Origin: JBBIQZ01 sp037442065
GTDB lineage: Bacteria; Patescibacteriota; CPR2_A; CG2-30-33-46
NCBI GenBank assembly: GCA_037442065.1
Contig: JBBIQZ010000010.1
Span: forward strand, 1-22,178
DNA: 22,178 bases
Reading direction: 5' to 3'
Shown here: positions 14,115 through 21,648 of the stretch, in pieces
Position numbering within the stretch: position 1 is the first letter of the stretch
Layout: every line of letters begins with the position of its first letter
Made by a program: the position numbers and the translations under genes
Notes under the pieces: generated by a model
What the model saw: only the letters and a program-made list of their open reading frames with translations
The model's database searches: none
What the model was told of the DNA's origin: nothing

Positions 14115-15246
14115 TATTAACTTCCTTTATAACCTCTTTGTAAACATTAAGTGTTTCTTGTGCTGTCTTTCTCCATGAGAATTTTTTAAGCTGTTTGGTG
14201 CCTTTTAGTTTTAAGTTTTCTCTTAAATTATTATTATAAACTATCCTTTTAACTGTTTCTCTTATTGAATTTTCATCGCTGGGATCAAAATACAAAGCTG
14301 CATCTCCCCCTACTTCTGGAAGAGAACTTTTATTGCTGGCGGCTACCGGACATCTACAAGAAAAAGCCTCTAGAATAGGGATACCAAAACCTTCATAAAG
14401 CGAGGGAAAAACAAAAACAATAGCCTTACTGTATAAATAAGAAAGGGTCTTGTCATTATTTATATCAAGATGAATGATTTTGTTTTGGATCTGTAATTTA
14501 TCAAAAATATTTACCTCTTCCACTGTAAATTTTTTGCCACCAGCGCAAACTAGACTTAACCCCTCACCCTCTCTTAATAATGGCGCTATAGACTTTACAA
14601 AGATTACAAAATTCTTATAGAGATGCCTATCACCAACAAACAAAATGTACTTTTTGGGCAACCTAATGTTCTTTAAATTATATTCTTCATCACCCATCTT
14701 CAATGAACTGCCAAGATATATAACGCTTATCTTGTCTTTTTTTATACCGTAAAATTTTATAATATCTTTTTTGGTATTTTGAGAAATAGCAATAATTTTA
14801 GTCGCTTTTTCTGCTAGAATTTTTTTATTCTTCGCTGTTTGGTCATCTTTAGGAAACATCTCCGGATAGATTTCGTGAATCATGTCATAAACCGTTAAAA
14901 CGAATGGTTTATTATTTAAATATTCTAAAAAGTAAGGATCATAATAGGTTGGATGAAAAACATCAAAATTTTGTCTTTTTAACGCTTTTACGTTTTTTTG
15001 AAAATTTATTTTTTTTAGAAGACTTAAAAATCTACCTTTTCCTTTAAAATCTTTATCATCTAAAAAGGAAATAAATTTCATTAAAACCTTCTTTTCTAAA
15101 TAATCGTTAGGGAAAAACGAAGAAGGAATATTATAAGAAATCTCCTCGCTTCCCTTAAAGCTATTCATTAATTCAAAAAATAAACGTGAGATACCGCCAT
15201 ATCTTTGAAGTGTAAATATTTGATTATCATATAAAACTCGTATCAT
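14101..15246 (-). CDS. GT4-family glycosyltransferase
   Basis: 381 residues from the ATG at 15246. N-terminus MIRVLYDNQIFTLQRYGGISRLFFEL matches a GT4 subgroup whose members usually start within one or two residues of this strand. Donor domain at YILFVGDRHLYKNF. EX7E as YEGFGIPILEAFSCRCPV, followed by SSLPEVGGDAALYFDPSD. A longer frame opens with TTG at 15285 (MERSRVYKKTFTK), but it would overlap the upstream gene by 43 bases. The ATG at 15246 instead forms an ATGA overlap with the upstream stop, so it is preferred. No good Shine-Dalgarno site is seen for either start. Role: addition of one sugar in repeat-unit assembly; donor unknown. Confidence 0.92.
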   Translation of the reverse strand: MIRVLYDNQIFTLQRYGGISRLFFELMNSFKGSEEISYNIPSSFFPNDYLEKKVLMKFISFLDDKDFKGKGRFLSLLKKINFQKNVKALKRQNFDVFHPTYYDPYFLEYLNNKPFVLTVYDMIHEIYPEMFPKDDQTAKNKKILAEKATKIIAISQNTKKDIIKFYGIKKDKISVIYLGSSLKMGDEEYNLKNIRLPKKYILFVGDRHLYKNFVIFVKSIAPLLREGEGLSLVCAGGKKFTVEEVNIFDKLQIQNKIIHLDINNDKTLSYLYSKAIVFVFPSLYEGFGIPILEAFSCRCPVAASNKSSLPEVGGDAALYFDPSDENSIRETVKRIVYNNNLRENLKLKGTKQLKKFSWRKTAQETLNVYKEVIKEVNNGLS

Positions 15247-16034
15247 TTTTGTAAAAGTTTTTTTATATACTCGTGATCTTTCCAAGTTAAGCTTTCTAGT
15301 TTAATATCTTTTTCTAACCCCGTTTTTGCTAAAACTTTATCAACAAAATTCTGCTTGCTAAAAGGATTAAAATCTAACTTCTTTCTGCTAAGCAGATGAA
15401 CGGTTGAGCCGTTTGAATAAAAAGAAAGATTGAAACTTTTACCAAGTATCTTTAAACTTTCGGGCGTGTAAAAAGAAATATGCTGGCCGGTTTCTGGAGA
15501 AAGATACCACCAACTATCAATTTTCTCGGATGGCTCAAGCTCTGTAGAAAACAAAATAGAGGATGAATAATTAAGCATTTCTTCAACCCCTTTTCGCGGA
15601 TCTTCTAAATGCTCAAATAATTCAAAGGCAGTTAATAATTCAAATTTTCTGTCTTCTTCTTTTAAATCAGAAACGTCAAAGAATTCAGCAAATAGATTGT
15701 CACAATAGACATCCTGACGATAAAAGTTAAACCCTTTATCTCGCATAATACGAACAAATAATCCATAGCCGCCACCAAAATCAATAAATTTAGAATGAAT
15801 ATTGAATGCCTTTTTGATAATCTTTTCGGTAAGATTACTTAAATGGATATTCCGTGAAACAAGCCCCACATCTAACAAACTAATTGCATGGCTATAGGCC
15901 TCTTTAAGCCAATAGGGTTTATCAGTTTGCATAAATCCACAAGAGGGGCATTTAAAATAATCAACATTATACTTGCCTAAAACTTTCTTTGCAAAAATCT
16001 TTTTAGTTACTTTTCCGCAAACCTTACAATTCAT
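15243..16034 (-). CDS. SAM-dependent methyltransferase with N-terminal zinc ribbon
   Basis: 263 residues from the ATG at 16034. The N-terminus carries two CXXC pairs (C3/C6 in NCKVCG and C29/C32 in KCPSCG), a zinc-ribbon layout seen in sugar C-methyltransferase-like and related Methyltransf_23 proteins. Motif I of a Rossmann methyltransferase follows, KFIDFGGGYGLF (82-93), then the motif-II-like LTAFELFEHLEDP. Likely methylates a sugar or glycan residue. An ATG at 16043 is possible, but AAGGA sits directly before it and is correctly placed (8-9 bases) only for 16034. It overlaps the upstream glycosyltransferase gene by 11 bases and the downstream GT4 by 4. Confidence 0.85.
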   Translation of the reverse strand: MNCKVCGKVTKKIFAKKVLGKYNVDYFKCPSCGFMQTDKPYWLKEAYSHAISLLDVGLVSRNIHLSNLTEKIIKKAFNIHSKFIDFGGGYGLFVRIMRDKGFNFYRQDVYCDNLFAEFFDVSDLKEEDRKFELLTAFELFEHLEDPRKGVEEMLNYSSSILFSTELEPSEKIDSWWYLSPETGQHISFYTPESLKILGKSFNLSFYSNGSTVHLLSRKKLDFNPFSKQNFVDKVLAKTGLEKDIKLESLTWKDHEYIKKLLQK

Positions 16035-17196
16035 ACAATCCATCCTTTTTATTAAAATTATTAATTGCTTTGCTAATAAAATCTCTCATGGCTAGAGAAA
16101 AATTTTCTTGAGAAAATTCCTTTAAGGCGAATTTTTGACAGACAGAAATTTGTTTTTTTAATTTTAATTTATCCATTTTGTAAGCACTTAAGATAGCCTT
16201 TTCTATATCTTCCTTAACGCATTTTTTTAAAATGATACCACTTTCTTTCGGTAAGGATATTCCCGTATTTAGGCTTAATATTGGGAATAACCCAAGTTTA
16301 AGACATAAAACCGCAGAAGAAGATATTCCTTCGCTTAAGGAAGGAGCAATAAAGCAAAAACATTTTTTGATAATATTTTTAAACTCTTGGCTTTCTATAT
16401 CCAGAAAATCAAAGTAATTTATATTTGGCAGCTTTAATTCTTTGCTATATGCCTCTAAGAAATCCGCTTCAACTTTCCCCACTATATTAAGTTTTAAGTT
16501 CTTGTTTTTAGAGAAAATTTCTAGAAGCAAGTCTAAGTTTCTAAGAGCTGCTCCGTTAGGATAGAACCAAAGAAACTCCCTCTCTTCAAGTAAAAAATCA
16601 TCTTTCGTTTTTACATTTTTAAGGACTGGGGAAGTAACATTTATCTTGGTAAATTTTCCTCTAATACTTTTGGGGTAAGTATTTAAAGTTATGTCATTCC
16701 CTATCAAAGAACAAAAATTAGCTTCTTTTATTGATCTTTCTATTTCCTTTAAATCAATGATAATCCTTTGAGGAGAAACATCCCTTTTTTTTGATCTTAT
16801 TTCTTCAATCTTTGCTAATTCAACTTGGTTGTGATAACGGGGGTAGCTGCCGGTTAAATGAAGAATCTTTAACGTTTTTGGACCTAAAAGATGTAAAAAC
16901 CTTTGCAGGTTTGAATGAATATCAAAAATAATATCGTAATTTTTAGAAGGTATAAAGTTTTTGTCGGTCCAATCAATAACATCTACATCAAATCCTAACT
17001 TTAAAAATATTTGGGCAATTTCAAAACATTCCCATCTATTTGAATGAACATTTTTTACTCCCAATTTAAACGGTTCTAAAAGATAAGAAAATAAAACTAT
17101 GCCTTGTTTTTTTAAAAGAGGGCTTTTAAAAGATATTAAATCTTTTTCTGGCCTTAATATGCTAGTTAACTTCCTTTTTAATCTTTTAAAAACCAT
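16024..17196 (-). CDS. divergent GT-B (GT4-like) glycosyltransferase
   Basis: 390 residues, no membrane segment. The N-terminal third is unlike the other three GT4 proteins (GIVLFSYLLEPFKLG, NVHSNRWECFEIAQIFLKLGFDVDVIDW), but WECFEIAQ is typical of a GT-B acceptor-domain helix and LKLGFDVDVIDW of the following strand. The C-terminal half has FLWFYPNGAALRNLDLLLEIF, LKLNIVGKVE and CFIAPSLSEGISSSAVLCLKLGLFPI. This is the place of the EX7E motif: the first glutamate is present (SEG) but the second position is not acidic. Such loss is seen in some divergent GT4-type proteins. Start chosen as the first ATG (MVFKRLKRKL, basic); no ribosome site is evident. Likely a sugar transferase of the locus, with moderate certainty on activity. 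Confidence 0.75.
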   Translation of the reverse strand: MVFKRLKRKLTSILRPEKDLISFKSPLLKKQGIVLFSYLLEPFKLGVKNVHSNRWECFEIAQIFLKLGFDVDVIDWTDKNFIPSKNYDIIFDIHSNLQRFLHLLGPKTLKILHLTGSYPRYHNQVELAKIEEIRSKKRDVSPQRIIIDLKEIERSIKEANFCSLIGNDITLNTYPKSIRGKFTKINVTSPVLKNVKTKDDFLLEEREFLWFYPNGAALRNLDLLLEIFSKNKNLKLNIVGKVEADFLEAYSKELKLPNINYFDFLDIESQEFKNIIKKCFCFIAPSLSEGISSSAVLCLKLGLFPILSLNTGISLPKESGIILKKCVKEDIEKAILSAYKMDKLKLKKQISVCQKFALKEFSQENFSLAMRDFISKAINNFNKKDGLYEL

Positions 17197-17259
17197 ACAT
17201 TTGATTTAGAAAACTTAATTATTTATTATTTTCATTTTTTAACTTAAAGATGTGCATTT

Positions 17260-18087
17260 CTAAAAAGCACGTTTTTCTAAAACGCAGGCATGAATATGAT
17301 TATGGAAAAAGGGGATCTTCTTAAATAATTCATTTAAAGAGCTCCCAAATCTTCCAGTTTTAAACTCCCAATTTTCAAATTTTACAAGCCCTGGATAAGT
17401 ATGATACAAACCATCAATATGGCTTATGGGAAGACTTTTTTTAATAATAAATCCTGCCTCCCGGCACTCTTTTTCGAATTCTTTCTTAGTCATTCTATAT
17501 TCATAGAATTGTCCAATTTCCGGATAAACATGATATTTAAGATTCGACCTGTTTTTTTCACTTGGCTCTAATTGTCTCTTTCCAAGGATTTTACGAACAT
17601 TATTAGAACGCTTAAAAGCTACTATTCCTAAAGCGCTTCTTAAAAAATAAGAGCTTCTTCGTATAATATTAAAACTTGGCACAGTAATTATTGCTGTTCC
17701 TCCTGGTTTTAACATGTCATAAAGAGCTTTAAGCGGCGCATTCGGCCCACTTGGAAAATGTTCCACAACGCCATAGGCCGCTACTACATCAAAAAAATCT
17801 TTAGGGTATGGTTTTTCTAAAATATTGCCCTTAATAATATTAAGTTCGGGATATAATTTATTTATGTTCTTAACTGCTCTTTCATTTAACTCAATACCAT
17901 AAATATTTTTAAAACCTAAGTCATACAAATATTTAACAACTCTGCCGTTACCGCAGCCTGCCTCAAGGATTTTTGCATTTTTCTGTTTTATATTATCTAT
18001 TGTAAGCTTAACTGCATCATCTCTTTTGCATGAGTCTAATAAATATTCAAATTCTTTTGGATCCCAAGTAAATTCTATACTCTCCAT
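17260..18087 (-). CDS. class I SAM-dependent methyltransferase
   Basis: 275 residues. Motif I is KILEAGCGNGRVVKYL (39-54), followed by the acidic end of strand 2 (YGIELNERAV), FDVVAAYGVVEHF (motif IV region) and LKPGGTAIITVPSFN (motif VI region). All agree with the Methyltransf_11/25 type. The C-terminal part (MTKKEFEKECREAGFIIKKSLP) fits the small-molecule/sugar methyltransferase or lipid-type cap. Substrate unknown; a sugar of the surface glycan is inferred from the neighbourhood. AAGGA lies 11-12 bases before the ATG, overlapping the end of the flippase gene seven bases away. A 63-base AT-rich gap follows before the next gene; I see no certain promoter in it. Confidence 0.9.
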   Translation of the reverse strand: MESIEFTWDPKEFEYLLDSCKRDDAVKLTIDNIKQKNAKILEAGCGNGRVVKYLYDLGFKNIYGIELNERAVKNINKLYPELNIIKGNILEKPYPKDFFDVVAAYGVVEHFPSGPNAPLKALYDMLKPGGTAIITVPSFNIIRRSSYFLRSALGIVAFKRSNNVRKILGKRQLEPSEKNRSNLKYHVYPEIGQFYEYRMTKKEFEKECREAGFIIKKSLPISHIDGLYHTYPGLVKFENWEFKTGRFGSSLNELFKKIPFFHNHIHACVLEKRAF

Positions 18088-18094
18088 AATTTTT

Positions 18095-19615
18095 CTATCC
18101 TTTTTGCCGTTTAATAACGTATTGTTTAAAAATATTTAATATTTCTCTATCTTCATCCTTAAAAAATCCCAACGCTAAATAAATCAAAGGAAAAATAAAA
18201 ACCGACAAGGCCATAAGCAAAAGGGTTAAAAATATATTTGAAGCAAACCTAGTTAAAAAAGAAGTTAAAACAAACTGAATTACTCCAACGGCTAATATTT
18301 TGCTGTAAATTTTCCAATATTCTAAACCTGATAAATTTAAAAGTTTTCTTTCCATATAGACAATGGCCAAAGGCACCGAAATAATAACACTTATAAAATA
18401 AGCCCAAGCAACGCCGATTATGCCAAAGGGTTTAGCTAACACAAAAATTAAAACTACATTTAAAACTGCAGTAAGCCAGGAAAAAAAAGCGTTAATTTTA
18501 ACTCTTCCTAAACCGTAACTAATATTCCATAAGGTTCCATTAATACTTAAAAGGTAATAAGTAGCAACCAAAATCATCATTACTGTGGTACTGGCTTGGG
18601 CAAAATCTTTCCCCAGCCAATATAATAAAAATTTTCCTGAGAAAACAAACAAAGGCACACTCAACATTGTAGAGACAATCAAAACAAGTTTTGATCCTTT
18701 AAAATACAAGGTTTTTAATTTATCCGTCTCATTGTTACCGGCTAGGGTAGAAGAAACCGGAAAAACGATATTAACCATTGCGGTAATCAACCCCTGAATT
18801 TTAACCGCAATGTTCCCGGGAACAACATAAAAAGCGATAACTGTAACGCTGATTAAAGAACCTATTAAAAATTTATCCAAGTTAAAAACAATTAAACCGG
18901 AAAGTGAAGCTACAAGGGCTAGGCTTCCGAAACTAAAAAGCATTAAAAAAGTTTTTTTATCAAAAGAAGGCCTTATTTTTAAAAAAGGGAGAAGCTTTTT
19001 AGAAACTATAACATAAACAACAATACTTATAATACTTACGGTCAAGTTAAAAATAATGAGTTCCTTAAGCCAAAAACCGGCATATAAAAGACTAACCGTT
19101 CCAAGAGTAGTTAAAGTTCCGATTATCATGCTTATTTTCGTGGAGATATCAAATCTCTGCAAAGCCTTAGGAACACAAGCAAAAGCACCTAAAACCATAT
19201 TCAAAAGAAGGCCTAAAGAGGCCACATAAAAGGCAAATTTTGTAATTTCAATTAAATGCGGGGGAACATTTAAAATCTTTACCGCCAATGAATTAGAAAA
19301 TGAAAAAAGGGCTGCTCCACCAATAATCCCCATAGTAATATAAACTAAAAGGGTGGAATTTATTATTTTATTAATCCTTCCGTAATCCTTTTTGGCGTAT
19401 TCTTCAGAAATATATTTAATAGCCGCGTTAGTAAACCCGAGATCCAAAAAAGCCAAAAAGCCCAAAACAACAGTTACTAAAGCTAAAATACCGTAAGCAT
19501 CGGTACCTAATTTTCTAATTATAAAAGGAGTAGCCAAAAGAGAAAGAAGTATGGGCCATGCAAACTCCAAAATACCAAATAAAGAATTTTTAATTGTCTT
19601 TTTTGCTAGATCCAA
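18095..19615 (-). CDS. Wzx-like oligosaccharide flippase (MOP/MATE-type)
   Basis: 506 residues with about fourteen hydrophobic segments. The N-terminal pattern KKTIKNSLFGILEFAWPILLSLLATPFIIRKLGTDAYGILAL, then FLDLGFTNAAIKYISEEYAK, is typical of polysaccharide flippases of the MOP superfamily. It moves the undecaprenyl-linked repeat unit from the cytoplasmic to the outer face of the membrane, linking the glycosyltransferases to the Wzy_C proteins. The start is a TTG at 19613-19615 with AGGAG (19621-19625) five bases upstream; no better ATG fits the conserved N-terminus. The ribosome site overlaps the stop codon of fcl. The exact substrate cannot be read from sequence. Confidence 0.93.
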   Translation of the reverse strand: MDLAKKTIKNSLFGILEFAWPILLSLLATPFIIRKLGTDAYGILALVTVVLGFLAFLDLGFTNAAIKYISEEYAKKDYGRINKIINSTLLVYITMGIIGGAALFSFSNSLAVKILNVPPHLIEITKFAFYVASLGLLLNMVLGAFACVPKALQRFDISTKISMIIGTLTTLGTVSLLYAGFWLKELIIFNLTVSIISIVVYVIVSKKLLPFLKIRPSFDKKTFLMLFSFGSLALVASLSGLIVFNLDKFLIGSLISVTVIAFYVVPGNIAVKIQGLITAMVNIVFPVSSTLAGNNETDKLKTLYFKGSKLVLIVSTMLSVPLFVFSGKFLLYWLGKDFAQASTTVMMILVATYYLLSINGTLWNISYGLGRVKINAFFSWLTAVLNVVLIFVLAKPFGIIGVAWAYFISVIISVPLAIVYMERKLLNLSGLEYWKIYSKILAVGVIQFVLTSFLTRFASNIFLTLLLMALSVFIFPLIYLALGFFKDEDREILNIFKQYVIKRQKG

Positions 19616-19620
19616 AAAAT

Positions 19621-19625
19621 CTCCT
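19621..19625 (-). promoter_or_regulatory. Shine-Dalgarno site for the flippase TTG start
   Basis: AGGAG on the minus strand, five bases before the TTG at 19615. It overlaps the TAG stop of fcl (19624-19626), implying coupled translation. Confidence 0.7.
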
Positions 19626-20577
19626 AATTATTTTCTTCGGCTTCGCGATAATTAATATACCAATCAACAGTCTTCTTAAGCCCCTCGTCAAAACCCACTT
19701 TCGCCTCAAAGCCAAACTCTTTTTTTGCTCTTGAGGTATCAAGCATTCTTCTTGGCTGACCATCAGGTTTAGTTTTATCCCAAACGATTTTACCTTTAAA
19801 ATTCATAATCTTAGCGATTTTTAGAACTAAGTCTTTTATAGAAATTTCAAACCCAGCCCCTAAATTTACCGGCTCTGATTTATTATATTTTTCGGTCGCT
19901 AAAATAATCGCCCGGGCAGCATCTTCTACAAATAAAAATTCCCGGGTTGCTTTTCCGGTTCCCCAAACAACAACTTTGTCTTCGTTTTTTTCTATAGCAT
20001 CATAGAACTTTTTTATTAAAGCGGGGATAACATGAGAAGATTCGGGGTTAAAATTGTCTCTTGGTCCGTAAAGATTAACTGGCAATAAAAATATTGAATT
20101 AAACCCGTATTGCTGACGATAAGCTTGTGATTGAACTAGGGCCATTTTTTTTGCCAAGCCATAAGGAGCGTTGGTCTCTTCTGGATAGCCATTCCAAAGG
20201 TTTTCTTCTTTAAAAGGAACAGGAGTAAATTTTGGATAACAACAAATTGTTCCTAGAGCCGTAAACTTTTCTACTCCGAACTGCCTGGCGTATTCCATTA
20301 ACTCCACACCCATTATTAAATTATCGTAAAAAAATTCTCCTGGATGAGCTCTATTTGCTCCGATCCCGCCAACTTTAGCGGCTAAATGAATAACAATATG
20401 GGGCTTAACTTTTTCATAAATTTCAACAATGGTTTCTCTTTTTGTTAAGTCATATTCGGGAAAACAAGGCACAAAAATTTCTTTTGGTCTATAATCTTTT
20501 AATTGCTCTACAATATAAGAACCTAAAAAACCAGCCCCACCGGTAACGACAATTTTTTTATTTTCTATAAAATACAT
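19624..20577 (-). CDS. fcl: GDP-L-fucose synthase (3,5-epimerase/4-reductase)
   Basis: 317-residue extended short-chain dehydrogenase. Epimerises and reduces GDP-4-keto-6-deoxy-mannose to GDP-L-fucose in the cytoplasm. TGGAGFLGS loop at 12-20. HLAAKVGGIGANRAHPGEFFYDNL and VEKFTALGTICCYPKFTPVPFKEENLW match the family closely, with NAPYGLAKKM (Y139, K143) and DNFNPESSHVIPALI, the histidine-containing motif. The serine of the usual GSSC motif is threonine here (G109-T110-I111-C112); the cysteine is kept. The tail KPDGQPRRMLDTSRAKKEFGF is also characteristic. The gene stands with galE, away from gmd, and depends on gmd for its substrate. A related GDP-sugar epimerase/reductase (for example a colitose-type enzyme) cannot be fully excluded. 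Confidence 0.85.
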   Translation of the reverse strand: MYFIENKKIVVTGGAGFLGSYIVEQLKDYRPKEIFVPCFPEYDLTKRETIVEIYEKVKPHIVIHLAAKVGGIGANRAHPGEFFYDNLIMGVELMEYARQFGVEKFTALGTICCYPKFTPVPFKEENLWNGYPEETNAPYGLAKKMALVQSQAYRQQYGFNSIFLLPVNLYGPRDNFNPESSHVIPALIKKFYDAIEKNEDKVVVWGTGKATREFLFVEDAARAIILATEKYNKSEPVNLGAGFEISIKDLVLKIAKIMNFKGKIVWDKTKPDGQPRRMLDTSRAKKEFGFEAKVGFDEGLKKTVDWYINYREAEENN

Positions 20578-20582
20578 AATTT

Positions 20583-21566
20583 TTATTTAGAAGCTAGCTT
20601 CTTCTGCCATTCCCAGGCTGTTTTAATAATTGTTTTTAAATCGCTGTATTTGGGCTTCCAGTTTAACAATTTTTTAGCTTTATAAGATGAAGCTACCAAT
20701 TTTGCTGGATCGCCCGGCCTTCTCTTAGAATATTTTACTTTAAAATCTATACCGGTAACTTCTTTGACTTTCTTTAAAACATCTAGCACGGAATCTCCCT
20801 TCTCGTTTCCTAGATTGAAAACATCTGATTTTTTATATTTTAGCAGGAATTTTAAAGCTTTGATATGGGCATTGGCCAAATCTGTAACATGGATATAATC
20901 TCTAATACAGGTGCCGTCTTTTGTTTTATAGTCAGTGCCAAAAACTTCTAGCAGGGGGATTTTAGAAGAAGCTGCTAACATTGCTTTGGTTATTAAATGT
21001 GTTTTATTTTTATGATCTGGACCCAAAAACCCCTCGGGATCGGCGCCGGCAGCATTAAAATATCGCAAAGAAACCGATTTTATTCCGTAGGCTATATCAT
21101 AAAATTTAAGCATTCCTTCAACTATTCTTTTTGTTTCGCCGTAAGTATTGATTGGCAAAAGTTGGACTTCTTCTTTGACGGGAACTTTTTTAGGCTCGCC
21201 ATAAACAGCCGCCGAAGAAGAAAAAATCAAATATTTAACCTTATAGTTTTTCATTGCCTCTAATAAATTGAGGCTTGTTAAAACATTGTTTTTATAAAAA
21301 TCCCCCGGCCGTTCCATAGATTCGCCTGCTTCAATAGAAGCGGCAAAATGAATAACGGCTTGGGGGTTATATTTTTTAAGGGTTTGGTTTAATTTTTTCT
21401 CGTCTAATAAATCTCCAACTACTAATTTGGCCGGAGGAAGAACTGCCCACTTATGACCAGAAGATAAGTTATCATAAACTATAACTTTTAAACCTGTTTT
21501 TAATAATTCTTTAACAGTGTGACTACCAATATAACCGGCGCCGCCTGTAACTAAAAATTTTTCCAC
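20583..21566 (-). CDS. galE: UDP-glucose 4-epimerase
   Basis: Interconverts UDP-glucose and UDP-galactose (possibly also the N-acetyl forms) with tightly bound NAD in the cytoplasm. 327 residues, normal length. TGGAGYIGSHTVKELL (7-22), YDNLSSGH, VIHFAASIEAGESM, SSSAAVYGEP (S116-S118), Y142-x3-K146 in NTYGETK, LRYFNAAGADPEGFLGP and TKDGTCIRDYIHVTDLANAH are all diagnostic GalE motifs. The start is GTG at 21564-21566 with AAAGGT four bases upstream; the first strand MEKFLVTGG begins at once, so no upstream start is needed. It probably opens the polysaccharide transcript, from the extended -10 at 21590-21598. Confidence 0.97.
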   Translation of the reverse strand: MEKFLVTGGAGYIGSHTVKELLKTGLKVIVYDNLSSGHKWAVLPPAKLVVGDLLDEKKLNQTLKKYNPQAVIHFAASIEAGESMERPGDFYKNNVLTSLNLLEAMKNYKVKYLIFSSSAAVYGEPKKVPVKEEVQLLPINTYGETKRIVEGMLKFYDIAYGIKSVSLRYFNAAGADPEGFLGPDHKNKTHLITKAMLAASSKIPLLEVFGTDYKTKDGTCIRDYIHVTDLANAHIKALKFLLKYKKSDVFNLGNEKGDSVLDVLKKVKEVTGIDFKVKYSKRRPGDPAKLVASSYKAKKLLNWKPKYSDLKTIIKTAWEWQKKLASK

Positions 21567-21570
21567 AAAT

Positions 21571-21576
21571 ACCTTT
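21571..21576 (-). promoter_or_regulatory. Shine-Dalgarno site for the galE GTG start
   Basis: AAAGGT on the minus strand, four bases before the GTG at 21566. It supports the non-ATG start. Confidence 0.55.
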
Positions 21577-21589
21577 AATTAACTTCTTA

Positions 21590-21598
21590 ATAATAGCA
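21590..21598 (-). promoter_or_regulatory. extended -10 promoter of galE and the polysaccharide locus
   Basis: TG-C-TATTAT (hexamer 21590-21595, 5 of 6) lies upstream of galE; the expected start is about 17 bases before the GTG. No good -35 is seen. The 82-base gap to the preceding gene otherwise holds A/T runs, including CTTTTTTAAAAAG, that are too weak to call as a terminator. Confidence 0.5.
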
Positions 21599-21648
21599 AA
21601 AAATGGCTTTTTAAAAAAGTGGGTGCTAGAAACTTAAATTAGTTATTT

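Noticed and set aside
13266..15246. Alternative genetic code with UGA read as glycine
   Set aside because: Two genes end in TGA within ATGA overlaps at the expected protein lengths, and no intact family protein here needs TGA to be read through.
15247..15285. Longer GT4 start (TTG) at 15285
   Set aside because: It would overlap the upstream methyltransferase by 43 bases, has no ribosome site, and adds a tail not typical of the family; the inner ATG makes an ATGA overlap.
17197..17259. Promoter or hairpin in the 63-base gap before the divergent glycosyltransferase
   Set aside because: Only AT-rich sequence and a 4-bp GTGC/GCAC stem; no hexamer pair or TG-extended -10 stands out.
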